NCBI RefSeq assembly: GCF_945870625.1 | Contig: NZ_CAMBTS010000002.1 | Span: 1 to 64,000, forward strand | DNA: 64,000 bases | Origin: Novosphingobium sp. Chol11 | GTDB lineage: Bacteria; Pseudomonadota; Alphaproteobacteria; Sphingomonadales; Sphingomonadaceae | Reading direction: 5' to 3' | In this document: piece by piece, positions 18,224 to 26,409 of the stretch | Numbering within the stretch: position 1 is the first letter of the stretch | How the letters are laid out: every line of letters begins with the position of its first letter | Position numbers and translations under genes: made by a program | Notes under the pieces: generated by a model | What the model was told of the DNA's origin: nothing | Database searches by the model: none | Seen by the model: the letters and a program-made list of their open reading frames with translations, nothing else

Positions 18224-18643
18224 TTATGCCTTTTCGAGCGTGCACTGCAGCGGGTGGTTATTTTCCCGTGCGAAATCCATCACTTGATTGACCTTGGTCT
18301 CGGCAATTTCATAAGCAAAAATGCCGCAGACCCCGACACCCTTTTGATGAACATGCAGCATCACGCGGGTCGCAGCTTCCAGATCCATCTGGAAAAACCG
18401 CTTGAGCGCCAGCACCACGAATTCCATCGGCGTGTAATCGTCATTCAGCATCAGCACCTTGAACATGCTGGGCTTTTTGGGGCGGGTGCGGGTCTTGGTG
18501 GCGATGCCCACCTGATCCTTGTCATCACCATCGGGGATGCGCGGCTCATCATCCTCAGAAGCGCGAAACACCGGGGCCGCCGCGCACACAGCAAGAAGCG
18601 CGGCGAGGTGCGGATCGGCGGCGTAAGTCGGGGACTGATTCAT
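18224..18643 (-). CDS. clpS: ATP-dependent Clp protease adaptor ClpS
   Basis: ClpS delivers N-degron substrates to ClpAP. The conserved domain runs from about residue 57: [17 protein letters not shown], then [23 protein letters not shown], which carries the residues that grip the N-terminal amino acid and ClpA. Before it lies an unconserved 55-residue acidic and Ala-rich N-terminal part with the start at 18643; clpS proteins are usually around 100 to 120 residues, so this is on the long side at 139. No clpA gene adjoins it in the window. Confidence 0.93.
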   Translation of the reverse strand: MNQSPTYAADPHLAALLAVCAAAPVFRASEDDEPRIPDGDDKDQVGIATKTRTRPKKPSMFKVLMLNDDYTPMEFVVLALKRFFQMDLEAATRVMLHVHQKGVGVCGIFAYEIAETKVNQVMDFARENNHPLQCTLEKA

Positions 18644-18753
18644 CACATAAATATCGCATTGCAACGCGCTCGGTACAAGAGGCCGCACCCGCGTTCCTCC
18701 CAGAAAGGCATGAACTTTTTTTGTGCCGGGCGATGGATGGAGCACAAACCAAT

Positions 18754-18784
18754 CGGGCCGGGCAGGAATGTCCTGCCCGGCCCG
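18754..18784. terminator. Hairpin between phasin and clpS
   Basis: A 14-bp perfect inverted repeat with a 3-base loop (18754 to 18767 with 18771 to 18784). On the forward strand it is followed by CTGTTTTT, on the reverse strand by ATTGGTTTG. No forward-strand gene ends here, so if active it probably insulates clpS from the phasin transcript. Confidence 0.5.
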
Positions 18785-18803
18785 CTGTTTTTAGACGACC
18801 AGT

Positions 18804-18834
18804 AAAAGCGCGCGCATCGGATCGCGCGCGCTTT
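18804..18834 (-). terminator. Rho-independent terminator after phasin gene
   Basis: An 11-bp perfect inverted repeat (18805 to 18815 with 18824 to 18834) made mainly of alternating GC, flanked by A on one side and T on the other, lies 12 bases after the phasin stop. On the reverse strand the stem ends in TTTT. Confidence 0.65.
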
Positions 18835-18845
18835 CAGGTGTATTT

Positions 18846-19742
18846 TCAGGCAGCGTGCTTGAACTTTTCGACAGCCAGGCTGACGCGGTTCGAGATCGGC
18901 TGGAACGCTTCGCTGGCGAGCTTGAGCATCGCTTCGCTGTTCTTCGAGCTGGCGGCAACCGCAGCGTCGAACTGCTTGCGCATCATCGCGCTCTGCTTTT
19001 CGAAGAACTCTGCCGGCGACTTGACGGCGGCGAGATCCTTGATTTCGGCGGTCATGGTTTCAACAACCGACTTGCTTTCGGTCATGTAGCCCTTGCTCAT
19101 TTCCTGCATGCCCGAAGCGAGGATCTTGCCTGCTTCGACGACGGCTTCGACGTTGCCCTTGGCGAATGCGCCCATGTCGCCCATTGCGGCCTGGCTCTTT
19201 TCCATGGTGGCCTTGGCCTTCTCGGCAGCGTCCTTCATGGCAGTCTGAATGGTGTCGGTCATCGCGGTGGTGGTCGTGGTCATGGTGAAAACATCCTTCT
19301 TGCTGGTTGACGCGCCAACGGGTGCGGCGCTTTTCGGGGGGCTTGGCTTTACAGTTTCCGGTGCAGTTGAAGCTGCAACCGGCATTACAGGCATTTTCTC
19401 GATTTCAGCGACCGGCGCGGGCGCGGCAATTGCCTCGCTCTTGATCGCAGGCTCGCTTTGCACGGTGGGCTGCACCGGAGCGGCGGGGACATTCAAAGCC
19501 TTGGCAATAACCGGCGCAACAGAAACGGGGGCGTCTACAACAGGGGCGGCAGGAACCGCCGCCGCTTTGGGTGCCGCGGCCTTGGCAACGGGCTTGGCGG
19601 CCTTGGCAGGCGCTACGAACGGTGCCTTGGCGGTTTTCGCGCTCGCCGGATTAATGGCCAGCGGGATCTGCGCCGGGGCAGCAGTGCCAGCCGCTTTGGG
19701 GGCGGCAGGTTTGCGCTTGGGGGTCTTCAATTCTTCGGTCAT
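18846..19742 (-). CDS. Phasin family protein with Lys/Ala/Pro-rich N-terminal extension
   Basis: Phasins coat polyhydroxyalkanoate granules. The C-terminal 120 residues (from about position 180: AMKDAAEKAKATMEKSQAAM, then FAKGNVEAVVEAGKILASG and FFEKQSAMMRKQFDA) are a typical phasin domain of amphipathic helices. The first 160 residues are a basic and Ala/Pro-rich stretch (KRKPAAPKAAGTA and similar) reminiscent of histone H1-like tails in PhaF, which may let the protein bind DNA or spread granules between daughters; that role is inference. The start at 19742 (MTEELKTPK) gives a clean N-terminus. The gene follows phaC and has likely PhaR operators upstream. Confidence 0.88.
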   Translation of the reverse strand: MTEELKTPKRKPAAPKAAGTAAPAQIPLAINPASAKTAKAPFVAPAKAAKPVAKAAAPKAAAVPAAPVVDAPVSVAPVIAKALNVPAAPVQPTVQSEPAIKSEAIAAPAPVAEIEKMPVMPVAASTAPETVKPSPPKSAAPVGASTSKKDVFTMTTTTTAMTDTIQTAMKDAAEKAKATMEKSQAAMGDMGAFAKGNVEAVVEAGKILASGMQEMSKGYMTESKSVVETMTAEIKDLAAVKSPAEFFEKQSAMMRKQFDAAVAASSKNSEAMLKLASEAFQPISNRVSLAVEKFKHAA

Positions 19743-19794
19743 CAAAAACCAACTCCTGCTCTGGGCAAGACATGGTGCTTTGAAAGCGCCAGCA

Positions 19795-19812
19795 TTGCTG
19801 CACTGCACCATT
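19795..19812. promoter_or_regulatory. Putative PhaR operator, phasin-proximal copy
   Basis: The site contains TGCACTGCA, a TGC-N3-GCA palindrome matching the CTGC-N3-GCAG type motif recalled for the PHA repressor PhaR. It forms an 18-base inverted repeat with 19843 to 19860 with one mismatch. Confidence 0.55.
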
Positions 19813-19842
19813 TAAGATTTTTAACGTTGGAGTCAAGGTACC

Positions 19843-19860
19843 AATGGTGCACTGCAGCAA
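19843..19860. promoter_or_regulatory. Putative PhaR operator, distal copy
   Basis: The second TGCACTGCA copy, inverted relative to 19795 to 19812 and 30 bases away. A TTGACT element on the reverse strand (19836 to 19831) lies between the two, so the operators flank the presumed phasin promoter. Confidence 0.55.
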
Positions 19861-19899
19861 TAAATCTGCGGGCGACTTTCGCCGCCCACACCGCCGCGC

Positions 19900-21777
19900 T
19901 CAGCGGGCCTTCACATAGCGCCCCGGCGCATCCTCGATCACCGGATCACCCTTGCCGCCGGGAACCCGCTTGCCCTCTGCCGCGACTTTGGCCGGGGCAA
20001 GCTCCGCGATCCAGTCGATCCAGTCCGGCCACCAGCTGCCTTTGGTCTCGCGCGCGCCTGCGATGAATTCGGCCAGCGTTTGCGGATCGTCATCGTTGCG
20101 CCAGAATTGATATTTGCCCGCCGCTGGCGGATTGACCACGCCCGCGATGTGCCCCGATCCGGCCAGCATGAAGCGCCAGGGTCCCGCCAGATGGCGGGTC
20201 AGCTTCCACACGCTTTCAGCCGGAGCGATATGATCCTCGCGGCCCGCCTGAATGTAGCAGGGCGTGGTGATGCGGTGGAGATCGAGCGGCGTATTATCGA
20301 CGATCAGCGAATCCGGCACCACCAGCCGGTTGTCGCGGTAGAGGTCTTCAAGATAGGCCTTGTGCCACTTGGCGGGCAGATTGGTGGTATCGCCATTCCA
20401 ATGCAGCAAATCGAACGCGGGATAATCTTCGCCCAGCAGATAATTGCTGACGACATAGTTCCAGATCAGATCGGTGCCGCGCAGGAGATTGAAGGTTGTC
20501 GCCATATAGCGCCCATCAAGGTAGCCATCAGTGACCATGCTTTCGAGCAATTTGATCTGCTGCTCGTCGATAAAGACTTTGAAATCGCCCGCCTTTTCAA
20601 AATCGACTTGCGCGGTGAAGAATGTGGCCGATGCCACTTTGTCGCCTTCGCCGCGCCGCGCCATCAGCGCCAGCGTGCCGGCCAGCGTGGTTCCCCCAAC
20701 ACAATAGCCGATCGTATGCACCGCCGGGACATCGAGCCGCGCACGGACAAAGTCGATCGCTTCGACTTGCGCCATAATGTAATCATCCCAGATGACATCG
20801 GACATGCTGGCGTCGGCCGATTTCCACGAGGCGACGAACACCGTCAGCCCTTGCTCCACCGCCCAGCGGATGAAGCTTTTCTGCGGGTTGAGATCGAGAA
20901 TGTAGAACCGATTGATCCACGGCGGAAAGATCACCAGCGGCACGGCATAAACCTGCTCGGTCACCGGCGTATACTGGATAAGCTGGTACATCGGGGTTTC
21001 AAAAACGACTTTGCCCGGGGTGATCGCAATGTTGCGGCCAAGCTCGAACGCCTCCGGATCAGTGTGCGTCAATTGCCCTTTGCGCAGATCGGCGAACAGA
21101 TGATCGGCCCCGCGGACAATGCTGTCGCCGCGAGTTTCCAAGATGCGCTCGATCACCACCGGGTTGATCATCGGGAAATTGGCCGGGCTCAGCGCGTCTG
21201 TGATCACTCGGGTCATGAAGCGCAGCTGCTCGCGGCGCTCGGGAGGCAGACCCTCGGCCTCTTGCGCCATAGCATTGAGCCGCTCCGCGATCAGCAGATA
21301 CGTCTGGTGCAGCAGCGCGAACAGCGGCTGCTCGCTCCATTTGGGATCGGCAAAGCGGCGGTCCTTGCGCGGCAGTTCGCTCTGCCCGGCCTGCGGGCCG
21401 ATGCCATACCGGCCGAGCACGCTCGTCCACAGCGCCAGCCCGTCTTCCCAAAGCTTCATCTGCGCTTCGGGCTGCGCCAGAGGCATCGCCTTGAACCAAT
21501 CGTTGGCAAACGCCGACCATTGGCCAAGATCGCCGATTCGGGCGAGCGCCGGGGGCGTTTGTCCGGCTTGCTCGGCCCCGAAATCGAGCCACATCTTTTG
21601 CAACTTGGCAAACGACATCGCCCAATGCTGCAGATCGGCGGGATCGGCACCGGGGGTTTGCGCAGCGGGGGCGAACGGCGCGAAGAAGGCCTGCATCACC
21701 TCGCCCTGCTGGCGAAACAGATCTTCGAACACGGCCGGATCGGCGTTTGCCACGGGGGGTGTATCAGGTCCGGACAT
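19900..21777 (-). CDS. phaC: Class I poly(3-hydroxyalkanoate) synthase PhaC
   Basis: PhaC polymerises hydroxyacyl-CoA into PHA at the granule surface. The 625-residue protein shows the lipase-like box GYCVGG with the catalytic Cys near residue 358, a conserved N-terminal domain (FPMINPVVIERILETRGDS), WNGDTTNLPAKWHK, the catalytic Asp in GREDHIAPAESVW, and the catalytic His in GSGHIAGVVNPP. Length is normal for class I enzymes, which act without PhaE. The start at 21777 (MSGPDTPP) is preferred over 21819. The phasin gene follows after 157 bases. Confidence 0.95.
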   Translation of the reverse strand: MSGPDTPPVANADPAVFEDLFRQQGEVMQAFFAPFAPAAQTPGADPADLQHWAMSFAKLQKMWLDFGAEQAGQTPPALARIGDLGQWSAFANDWFKAMPLAQPEAQMKLWEDGLALWTSVLGRYGIGPQAGQSELPRKDRRFADPKWSEQPLFALLHQTYLLIAERLNAMAQEAEGLPPERREQLRFMTRVITDALSPANFPMINPVVIERILETRGDSIVRGADHLFADLRKGQLTHTDPEAFELGRNIAITPGKVVFETPMYQLIQYTPVTEQVYAVPLVIFPPWINRFYILDLNPQKSFIRWAVEQGLTVFVASWKSADASMSDVIWDDYIMAQVEAIDFVRARLDVPAVHTIGYCVGGTTLAGTLALMARRGEGDKVASATFFTAQVDFEKAGDFKVFIDEQQIKLLESMVTDGYLDGRYMATTFNLLRGTDLIWNYVVSNYLLGEDYPAFDLLHWNGDTTNLPAKWHKAYLEDLYRDNRLVVPDSLIVDNTPLDLHRITTPCYIQAGREDHIAPAESVWKLTRHLAGPWRFMLAGSGHIAGVVNPPAAGKYQFWRNDDDPQTLAEFIAGARETKGSWWPDWIDWIAELAPAKVAAEGKRVPGGKGDPVIEDAPGRYVKAR

Positions 21778-21922
21778 TGCGTTTCTCCTGCTCACAAGCG
21801 TCGTTGCATCATAGCGCACGCAGGACCTGCATGTTAGCCCCTGCTGTTTCCTTGCGGCAATGTTTCGCGTAAGGCCGCGCTGGTGCGGCGCATCTGCCGC
21901 CGATCAACCAAGAAGAGAGCCC

Positions 21923-23122
21923 GTGGAAGAAGAATTCTACCGCATGAAGCGACTGCCGCCCTATGTCATCGCCGAAGTGAATGCGATGCGGGCCGCCGCG
22001 CGCGCCAGCGGGCGGGATATCATCGACCTTGGCATGGGCAACCCCGATTTGCCGCCGCCTGCGCATGTGATCGAAAAGATGTGCGAAGTGGCGATGAAGC
22101 CCGACGCGCACGGATATTCGGCTTCAAAGGGCATTCCCGGCATCCGCAAGGCACAGGCCAATTATTACGGCCGCCGCTTCGGCGTGGAGGTCGATCCCGA
22201 CACCGAAGTCGTGATGACGCTTGGTTCGAAGGAAGGCATCGCCAGCCTCGCGACCGCGATCACCGCGCCGGGCGATGTCGTGCTGGCCCCCAATCCCAGC
22301 TACCCGATCCACACCTTCGGCTTCATCATTGCGGGAGCGACGATCCGCGCGGTGCCGACCACGCCCGATGCGAACTATTGGGAATCGCTCGACCGCGCGA
22401 TGCGCTTCACCGTGCCGCGCCCTTCGATCCTGATCGTCAATTATCCCTCCAATCCTACCGCAGAGACGGTTGACCTTGCTTTCTACGAACGGCTGGTGGC
22501 GTGGGCGCGTGACAACAAGGTCTGGATCCTCTCCGATCTGGCCTATTCCGAGCTTTACTACGACGGCAAGCCGACCCGCTCGATCCTCGAAGTGCCGGGC
22601 GCGCGCGATGTGGCGATCGAGTTCACCTCGATGTCGAAGACTTATTCGATGGCGGGCTGGCGCGTGGGCTTTGCGGTGGGCAACAAGCGGCTGATCGCAG
22701 CGCTCACCCGGGTCAAATCCTATCTCGATTACGGCGCGTTCACTCCGATTCAGGCTGCTGCTTGCGCCGCGCTCAATGGCCCGCAGGACATCGTCGAGCA
22801 GAACCGCTTGCTCTATCAAAAGCGCCGCGATGTGATGGTCGAAGCCTTCGGCCGCGCCGGATGGGATATCCCCAGCCCGCCCGCCTCGATGTTTGCCTGG
22901 GCCCCGCTGCCCCCGGCGCTGCGCCATATGGGCAGCCTTGAATTTTCCAAGCAGTTGCTGCTCCACGCCGAAGTCGCGGTCGCCCCCGGGGTCGGCTATG
23001 GCGAGGACGGCGAAGGCTTCGTGCGTATCGCAATGGTCGAAAACGAGCAGCGGCTGCGCCAGGCCGCCCGCAACATCAGGCGCTACCTTGCCAGCATGGG
23101 CGTCAACGCCAGCGCCGCCTGA
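21923..23122 (+). CDS. Class I/II PLP-dependent aminotransferase (alanine/LL-DAP aminotransferase-like)
   Basis: A 399-residue fold-type I aminotransferase. LGMGNPDLPPPAHV, YSASKGIPGIRKA, NYPSNPTAETV, DLAYSELYYDG, and the PLP-lysine motif SMSKTYSMAGWRVGFAVGN are all present. Such proteins are usually annotated as alanine transaminase (AlaC-like) or LL-diaminopimelate aminotransferase in Alphaproteobacteria; the sequence alone does not separate them. A GTG start at 21923 is preferred because AAGAAGAGAG lies directly upstream at Shine-Dalgarno distance and the protein then begins VEEEFYRMKRLPPYV; an upstream ATG at 21860 has no such support. Confidence 0.88.
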   Translation: MEEEFYRMKRLPPYVIAEVNAMRAAARASGRDIIDLGMGNPDLPPPAHVIEKMCEVAMKPDAHGYSASKGIPGIRKAQANYYGRRFGVEVDPDTEVVMTLGSKEGIASLATAITAPGDVVLAPNPSYPIHTFGFIIAGATIRAVPTTPDANYWESLDRAMRFTVPRPSILIVNYPSNPTAETVDLAFYERLVAWARDNKVWILSDLAYSELYYDGKPTRSILEVPGARDVAIEFTSMSKTYSMAGWRVGFAVGNKRLIAALTRVKSYLDYGAFTPIQAAACAALNGPQDIVEQNRLLYQKRRDVMVEAFGRAGWDIPSPPASMFAWAPLPPALRHMGSLEFSKQLLLHAEVAVAPGVGYGEDGEGFVRIAMVENEQRLRQAARNIRRYLASMGVNASAA

Positions 23123-23163
23123 TGGCATGCAGACCAAAGCCAACCCCCTGACAGGAACCGACC

Positions 23164-23955
23164 ATGAGATTTCATGACCGCGTGAGCATCGCCATCGAAG
23201 ACCATGTCGCGCACGTGCTGCTCGACCGCGCCGACAAGATGAACGCGCTCGATGATGCGATGTTTGAAGGCATTATTGCTGCGGGCCAGCACTTGTTTGG
23301 CGCGAACGGCGTGCGCAGTGTCGTGCTCTCGGGCGTTGGCCGCTCGTTTTGCGCAGGGCTCGACATGGCGAGCATGGGCCGCACCGAGCGCGAAATGTCG
23401 CTCGTCGAACGCACGCACGGCAATGCCAACCGCGCGCAGGAGGCGGCGATGGTCTGGCGCAAGCTGCCCATGCCGGTGATCGCGGCGGTGCACGGGGTGT
23501 GCTTTGGCGGCGGCCTGCAAGTGGCCAGCGGCGCGGACATCCGCATTATCGCGCCTGATGCGCGGCTGGCGGTGATGGAAGTGAAATGGGGCCTCGTGCC
23601 CGATATGGGCGGCTACCTGCTGTGGCGGGGCAATGTGCGCGATGATGTGCTGCGCGAGCTGACCTATACGCACCGCGAGTTTTCGGGCGAGGAAGCGGTT
23701 GCTTATGGCTTTGCCACGCATGCCGATCCCAATCCGCTGGCGCGCGCCATGGCCTTGGCGCAGACCATCGCGGGCAAGAGCCCGCAAGCGGTGCGCGCCG
23801 CCAAGCTTTTGTCGAACCGCGTCCCCGAACTTTCGGGCGATGATGTGCTGATGGCCGAGAGCCGCGCACAGCACGAAATCATGTATACGCCCAACCAGCG
23901 CGAGGCGGTGATGGCCGGCATGGAGAAACGCGCGCCCGAATTCGTCGACCCCTAG
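23164..23955 (+). CDS. Enoyl-CoA hydratase/isomerase (crotonase) family protein
   Basis: A 263-residue crotonase-fold protein. LLDRADKMNALDDAM, the first oxyanion-hole segment SGVGRSFCAGLDM, and the second AAVHGVCFGGGLQVASGADIRI are conserved. The usual second catalytic Glu region reads MEVKWGLVPDMGG. Members hydrate enoyl-CoA or perform related isomerisations in fatty acid and aromatic breakdown. It starts 41 bases after the aminotransferase gene and may share its transcript; the substrate is unknown. Confidence 0.88.
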   Translation: MRFHDRVSIAIEDHVAHVLLDRADKMNALDDAMFEGIIAAGQHLFGANGVRSVVLSGVGRSFCAGLDMASMGRTEREMSLVERTHGNANRAQEAAMVWRKLPMPVIAAVHGVCFGGGLQVASGADIRIIAPDARLAVMEVKWGLVPDMGGYLLWRGNVRDDVLRELTYTHREFSGEEAVAYGFATHADPNPLARAMALAQTIAGKSPQAVRAAKLLSNRVPELSGDDVLMAESRAQHEIMYTPNQREAVMAGMEKRAPEFVDP

Positions 23956-24040
23956 GACGGTTTACCATAAAGAATCAGATTGCGGGCGGCGCGCGCCTCG
24001 GCTAACCGCCCCCCTCTCCACACGGTTATGCGTGCATCGA

Positions 24041-24114
24041 GGCCCGATGGCGGAGTGGTGACGTAGAGGACTGCAAATCCTCGCACGCCGGTTCGATTCC
24101 GGCTCGGGCCTCCA
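24041..24114 (+). tRNA. tRNA-Cys (anticodon GCA)
   Basis: A 74-base cloverleaf. GGCCCGA pairs with TCGGGCC, the anticodon loop ACTGCAAA gives GCA, and the terminal CCA is encoded at 24112 to 24114. Confidence 0.96.
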
Positions 24115-24127
24115 TTCTTTCCAAAGC

Positions 24128-25591
24128 CTATGACGCCGGGATAGTCAGCGTGCGGTTATAAAGCAGAATCTGCTTGTTGCTGATGGGACCAGACCACGCC
24201 ACCAGCTGCACCGATGTCCCCGCACAGCCTGCCGCGCCGGTGCGGAGCAGCGAAACATCGACGATACGCTCGCTGACCGCCGTTGGCCTGAAAGTCCCGG
24301 TCGTTTGAGTAAAGCATCGCGCTGGATTGCCTTGCCCAAGCGGCTCCAGCACCCAATGATAATCTCCAAGCGACTCTGTCGGGAACAGATGAAACCGAAC
24401 TGCGGCGCGGTTTGTCACCGTCCCGGTCAGTGCGCCGATCGCGCGGCTGCCGGTTAAATCCGTGTTGAAACGGACCGCCGGTTTGGTCAGCGGGTTGAGC
24501 TCCAGCCGTTCCACGCCAAAACCGGTAGCGGATTGAACGATCAAATTTAGAGTGCGCGTTTGGCCGCCCGAAGGATTGCGAACGATAATTGGCATGCGGA
24601 CTTGGCCGACGATCGCGCGGCCCAGCGCAGAGCCAAGAACGATATTGACCGCCCTGTCCTCTGGTACTGTCAATGTGCGCGGCGTGGAGCTAAAAGCGCG
24701 TAAGGTGCCCCCAGCCACATTGGGCAGCTCCACGATAATTCCCTCGCCAAAGCGAGCCGTCAAATGGACGGTACCTACCGAAGCGGCATAATTGCGGGAA
24801 ACGCGGATCGGCAGATTGCGCTCGAAGCAACCGCGTGCCGCCGCGCTCGCCCGGAGATCTGGCAGCGTCAAAAACAAGTCAGCGCCGCTGATCCGCGCAG
24901 CCGACCCTGCCAGATCAGCGATACAGGACAAGACCGGCCGCTCGAAAGTCGGGCCGCTGCTGACCCCCGTCGATCCGGATGGACCCAGATAAACTACGGA
25001 CGTGCAGTTTGTCACAGCAGTGCAATTGGTCGAAGGTGGCGGGGGCGGGGGCGGGGGCGTCGGCAGGGGCGACCCGGCTTGCTCTGCACGACTCTCCCGT
25101 CGCAAGTTGATCGACGACCAGTCGGCAGCGGTCAAGCGTTGGCGGGTGACAATACGCATCGGGACGCGAACACCAGTGCCGATGCGCAATGCCGCATCGA
25201 CATCAGTGGTCAAAGTGTCGGGTAGCTTGACATCCATCTTGATCGAACCGATTGGCCCACAACCTCGCTGGGTTGCATTCTGAGCACCATTGTAGCGTTT
25301 CACGAAACTGATCTCTTCTCCCGAGACCCCTTCGATGACCGGCAGCGCGGAACCCAAGTCTATGCCATGACCAAAGACTTCGATTATGGAGAGCGAGCCT
25401 GCCGCTGCGACCAGAGGACGGTTATCGCTCGCGTTCAGGAACGCAGTCCGGCACATATCGGGTAACACTGTCCCGTCGGTTGGGAACGCATAAATGCTGA
25501 CCCAGCCAGCACTGCTTTGAGCATGCGCTGTTGTCGCAGCCACAAACGCAGCGCCGATCATTGGAGCAAAAAGCGCAGATCTTCTGGTCAT
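24128..25591 (-). CDS. Secreted protein of unknown function with polyproline linker
   Basis: A 487-residue protein not recognised as any family. MTRRSALFAPMIGAAFVAA followed by TAHAQ is a clear signal peptide with an AHA-Q cleavage site near residue 24. Two predicted beta-rich halves are separated by a linker with eight consecutive prolines (residues 179 to 186) and a Cys/Thr-rich stretch. Near the end of each half a similar pattern appears: LRIGTGVRVPMRIV (about residue 135) and LGSALGRAIVGQVRMPIIV (near residue 350), hinting at repeated Ig-like domains. Cys pairs suggest disulfides and so a periplasmic or surface location. It is next to tRNA-Cys with no obvious operon partner. Confidence 0.75.
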   Translation of the reverse strand: MTRRSALFAPMIGAAFVAATTAHAQSSAGWVSIYAFPTDGTVLPDMCRTAFLNASDNRPLVAAAGSLSIIEVFGHGIDLGSALPVIEGVSGEEISFVKRYNGAQNATQRGCGPIGSIKMDVKLPDTLTTDVDAALRIGTGVRVPMRIVTRQRLTAADWSSINLRRESRAEQAGSPLPTPPPPPPPPSTNCTAVTNCTSVVYLGPSGSTGVSSGPTFERPVLSCIADLAGSAARISGADLFLTLPDLRASAAARGCFERNLPIRVSRNYAASVGTVHLTARFGEGIIVELPNVAGGTLRAFSSTPRTLTVPEDRAVNIVLGSALGRAIVGQVRMPIIVRNPSGGQTRTLNLIVQSATGFGVERLELNPLTKPAVRFNTDLTGSRAIGALTGTVTNRAAVRFHLFPTESLGDYHWVLEPLGQGNPARCFTQTTGTFRPTAVSERIVDVSLLRTGAAGCAGTSVQLVAWSGPISNKQILLYNRTLTIPAS

Positions 25592-25725
25592 GTGAACCCC
25601 TCGTCTTGCAAACAGATGGGGGCATGATGAACACTTGGCGCGTTCCGCACATCGGCCAAACGGGCTAGCCCAATGGCCGAGGCCGGGTGGCGGGGCACAT
25701 GTTCTTTCAGGGGGTCGCCATTGTT

Positions 25726-26373
25726 TCACATCTCGCCGGCGTCGCCATGTCCCCGCCCGCGCAAGATAGCGATGAACGCGGCGGCGAGGTCTGCGGGGGT
25801 GTAGCGGCCTTGGCGGTACCATGTTTGCGACCAATTGAGGCTGCCGAACAGCGCCACCTTGAATAGCCAGCGATCGGTCGCCGGGTTCAGCGGCAGCGCC
25901 GCGATCAGTTTTTCAAAGTGGCGTTCATAACGGTCCCGCTCGGCGTTGAGCATGGGCACCATCGCGGGCGGAAACGAGCGCACGAATTCGGGGCTGACGA
26001 TCCGCGCATAAGGGCCGCCATTGAGCAGGATCGAGAGATGCGCGGCGCATGCGGCTTCGAGCACCTGCCAAGGCTCCCCATTGCTGTGGGCCAATGCGGC
26101 GTCGATGGCCTCCTCGAACTGCGCCACGCCTTTGCGATAGACGGCCAGCAGCAGGTCTTCCTTCGAGGGAAAGTGATAATAGATCGACCCCGGCAGCATG
26201 CCGACCGCGCCGGTGATGCTGCGGATCGAGGTGCCGTCATAGCCTTTGGCGGCGAACATGGCGGCGGCAGTATCAAGCAAGGCCTCGCGCCGACTTTCGC
26301 CCCCGCGCGCTTCGGCCTTTGCCCCCGTTTTCGCCCCCGTTTTCGCCCGTTTTTGCGGCCCTTGCTCTGTCAC
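25726..26373 (-). CDS. TetR/AcrR family transcriptional regulator
   Basis: A 215-residue TetR-type repressor. After a Lys/Ala-rich tail the helix-turn-helix domain reads LLDTAAAMFAAKGYDGTSIRSITGAVGMLPGSIYYHFPSKEDLL, and the C-terminal ligand domain is predicted helical. It is the last gene of the leftward P450-ligase-thiolase group, 36 bases after the thiolase stop, so it probably controls that group in response to a CoA-linked or hydrophobic metabolite. The repeated KTGAK near the start is low complexity. Confidence 0.9.
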   Translation of the reverse strand: MTEQGPQKRAKTGAKTGAKAEARGGESRREALLDTAAAMFAAKGYDGTSIRSITGAVGMLPGSIYYHFPSKEDLLLAVYRKGVAQFEEAIDAALAHSNGEPWQVLEAACAAHLSILLNGGPYARIVSPEFVRSFPPAMVPMLNAERDRYERHFEKLIAALPLNPATDRWLFKVALFGSLNWSQTWYRQGRYTPADLAAAFIAILRGRGHGDAGEM

Positions 26374-26409
26374 CTCTGGCGCTCCGTTGCCGCGCCCGAT
26401 TATGCGGAC

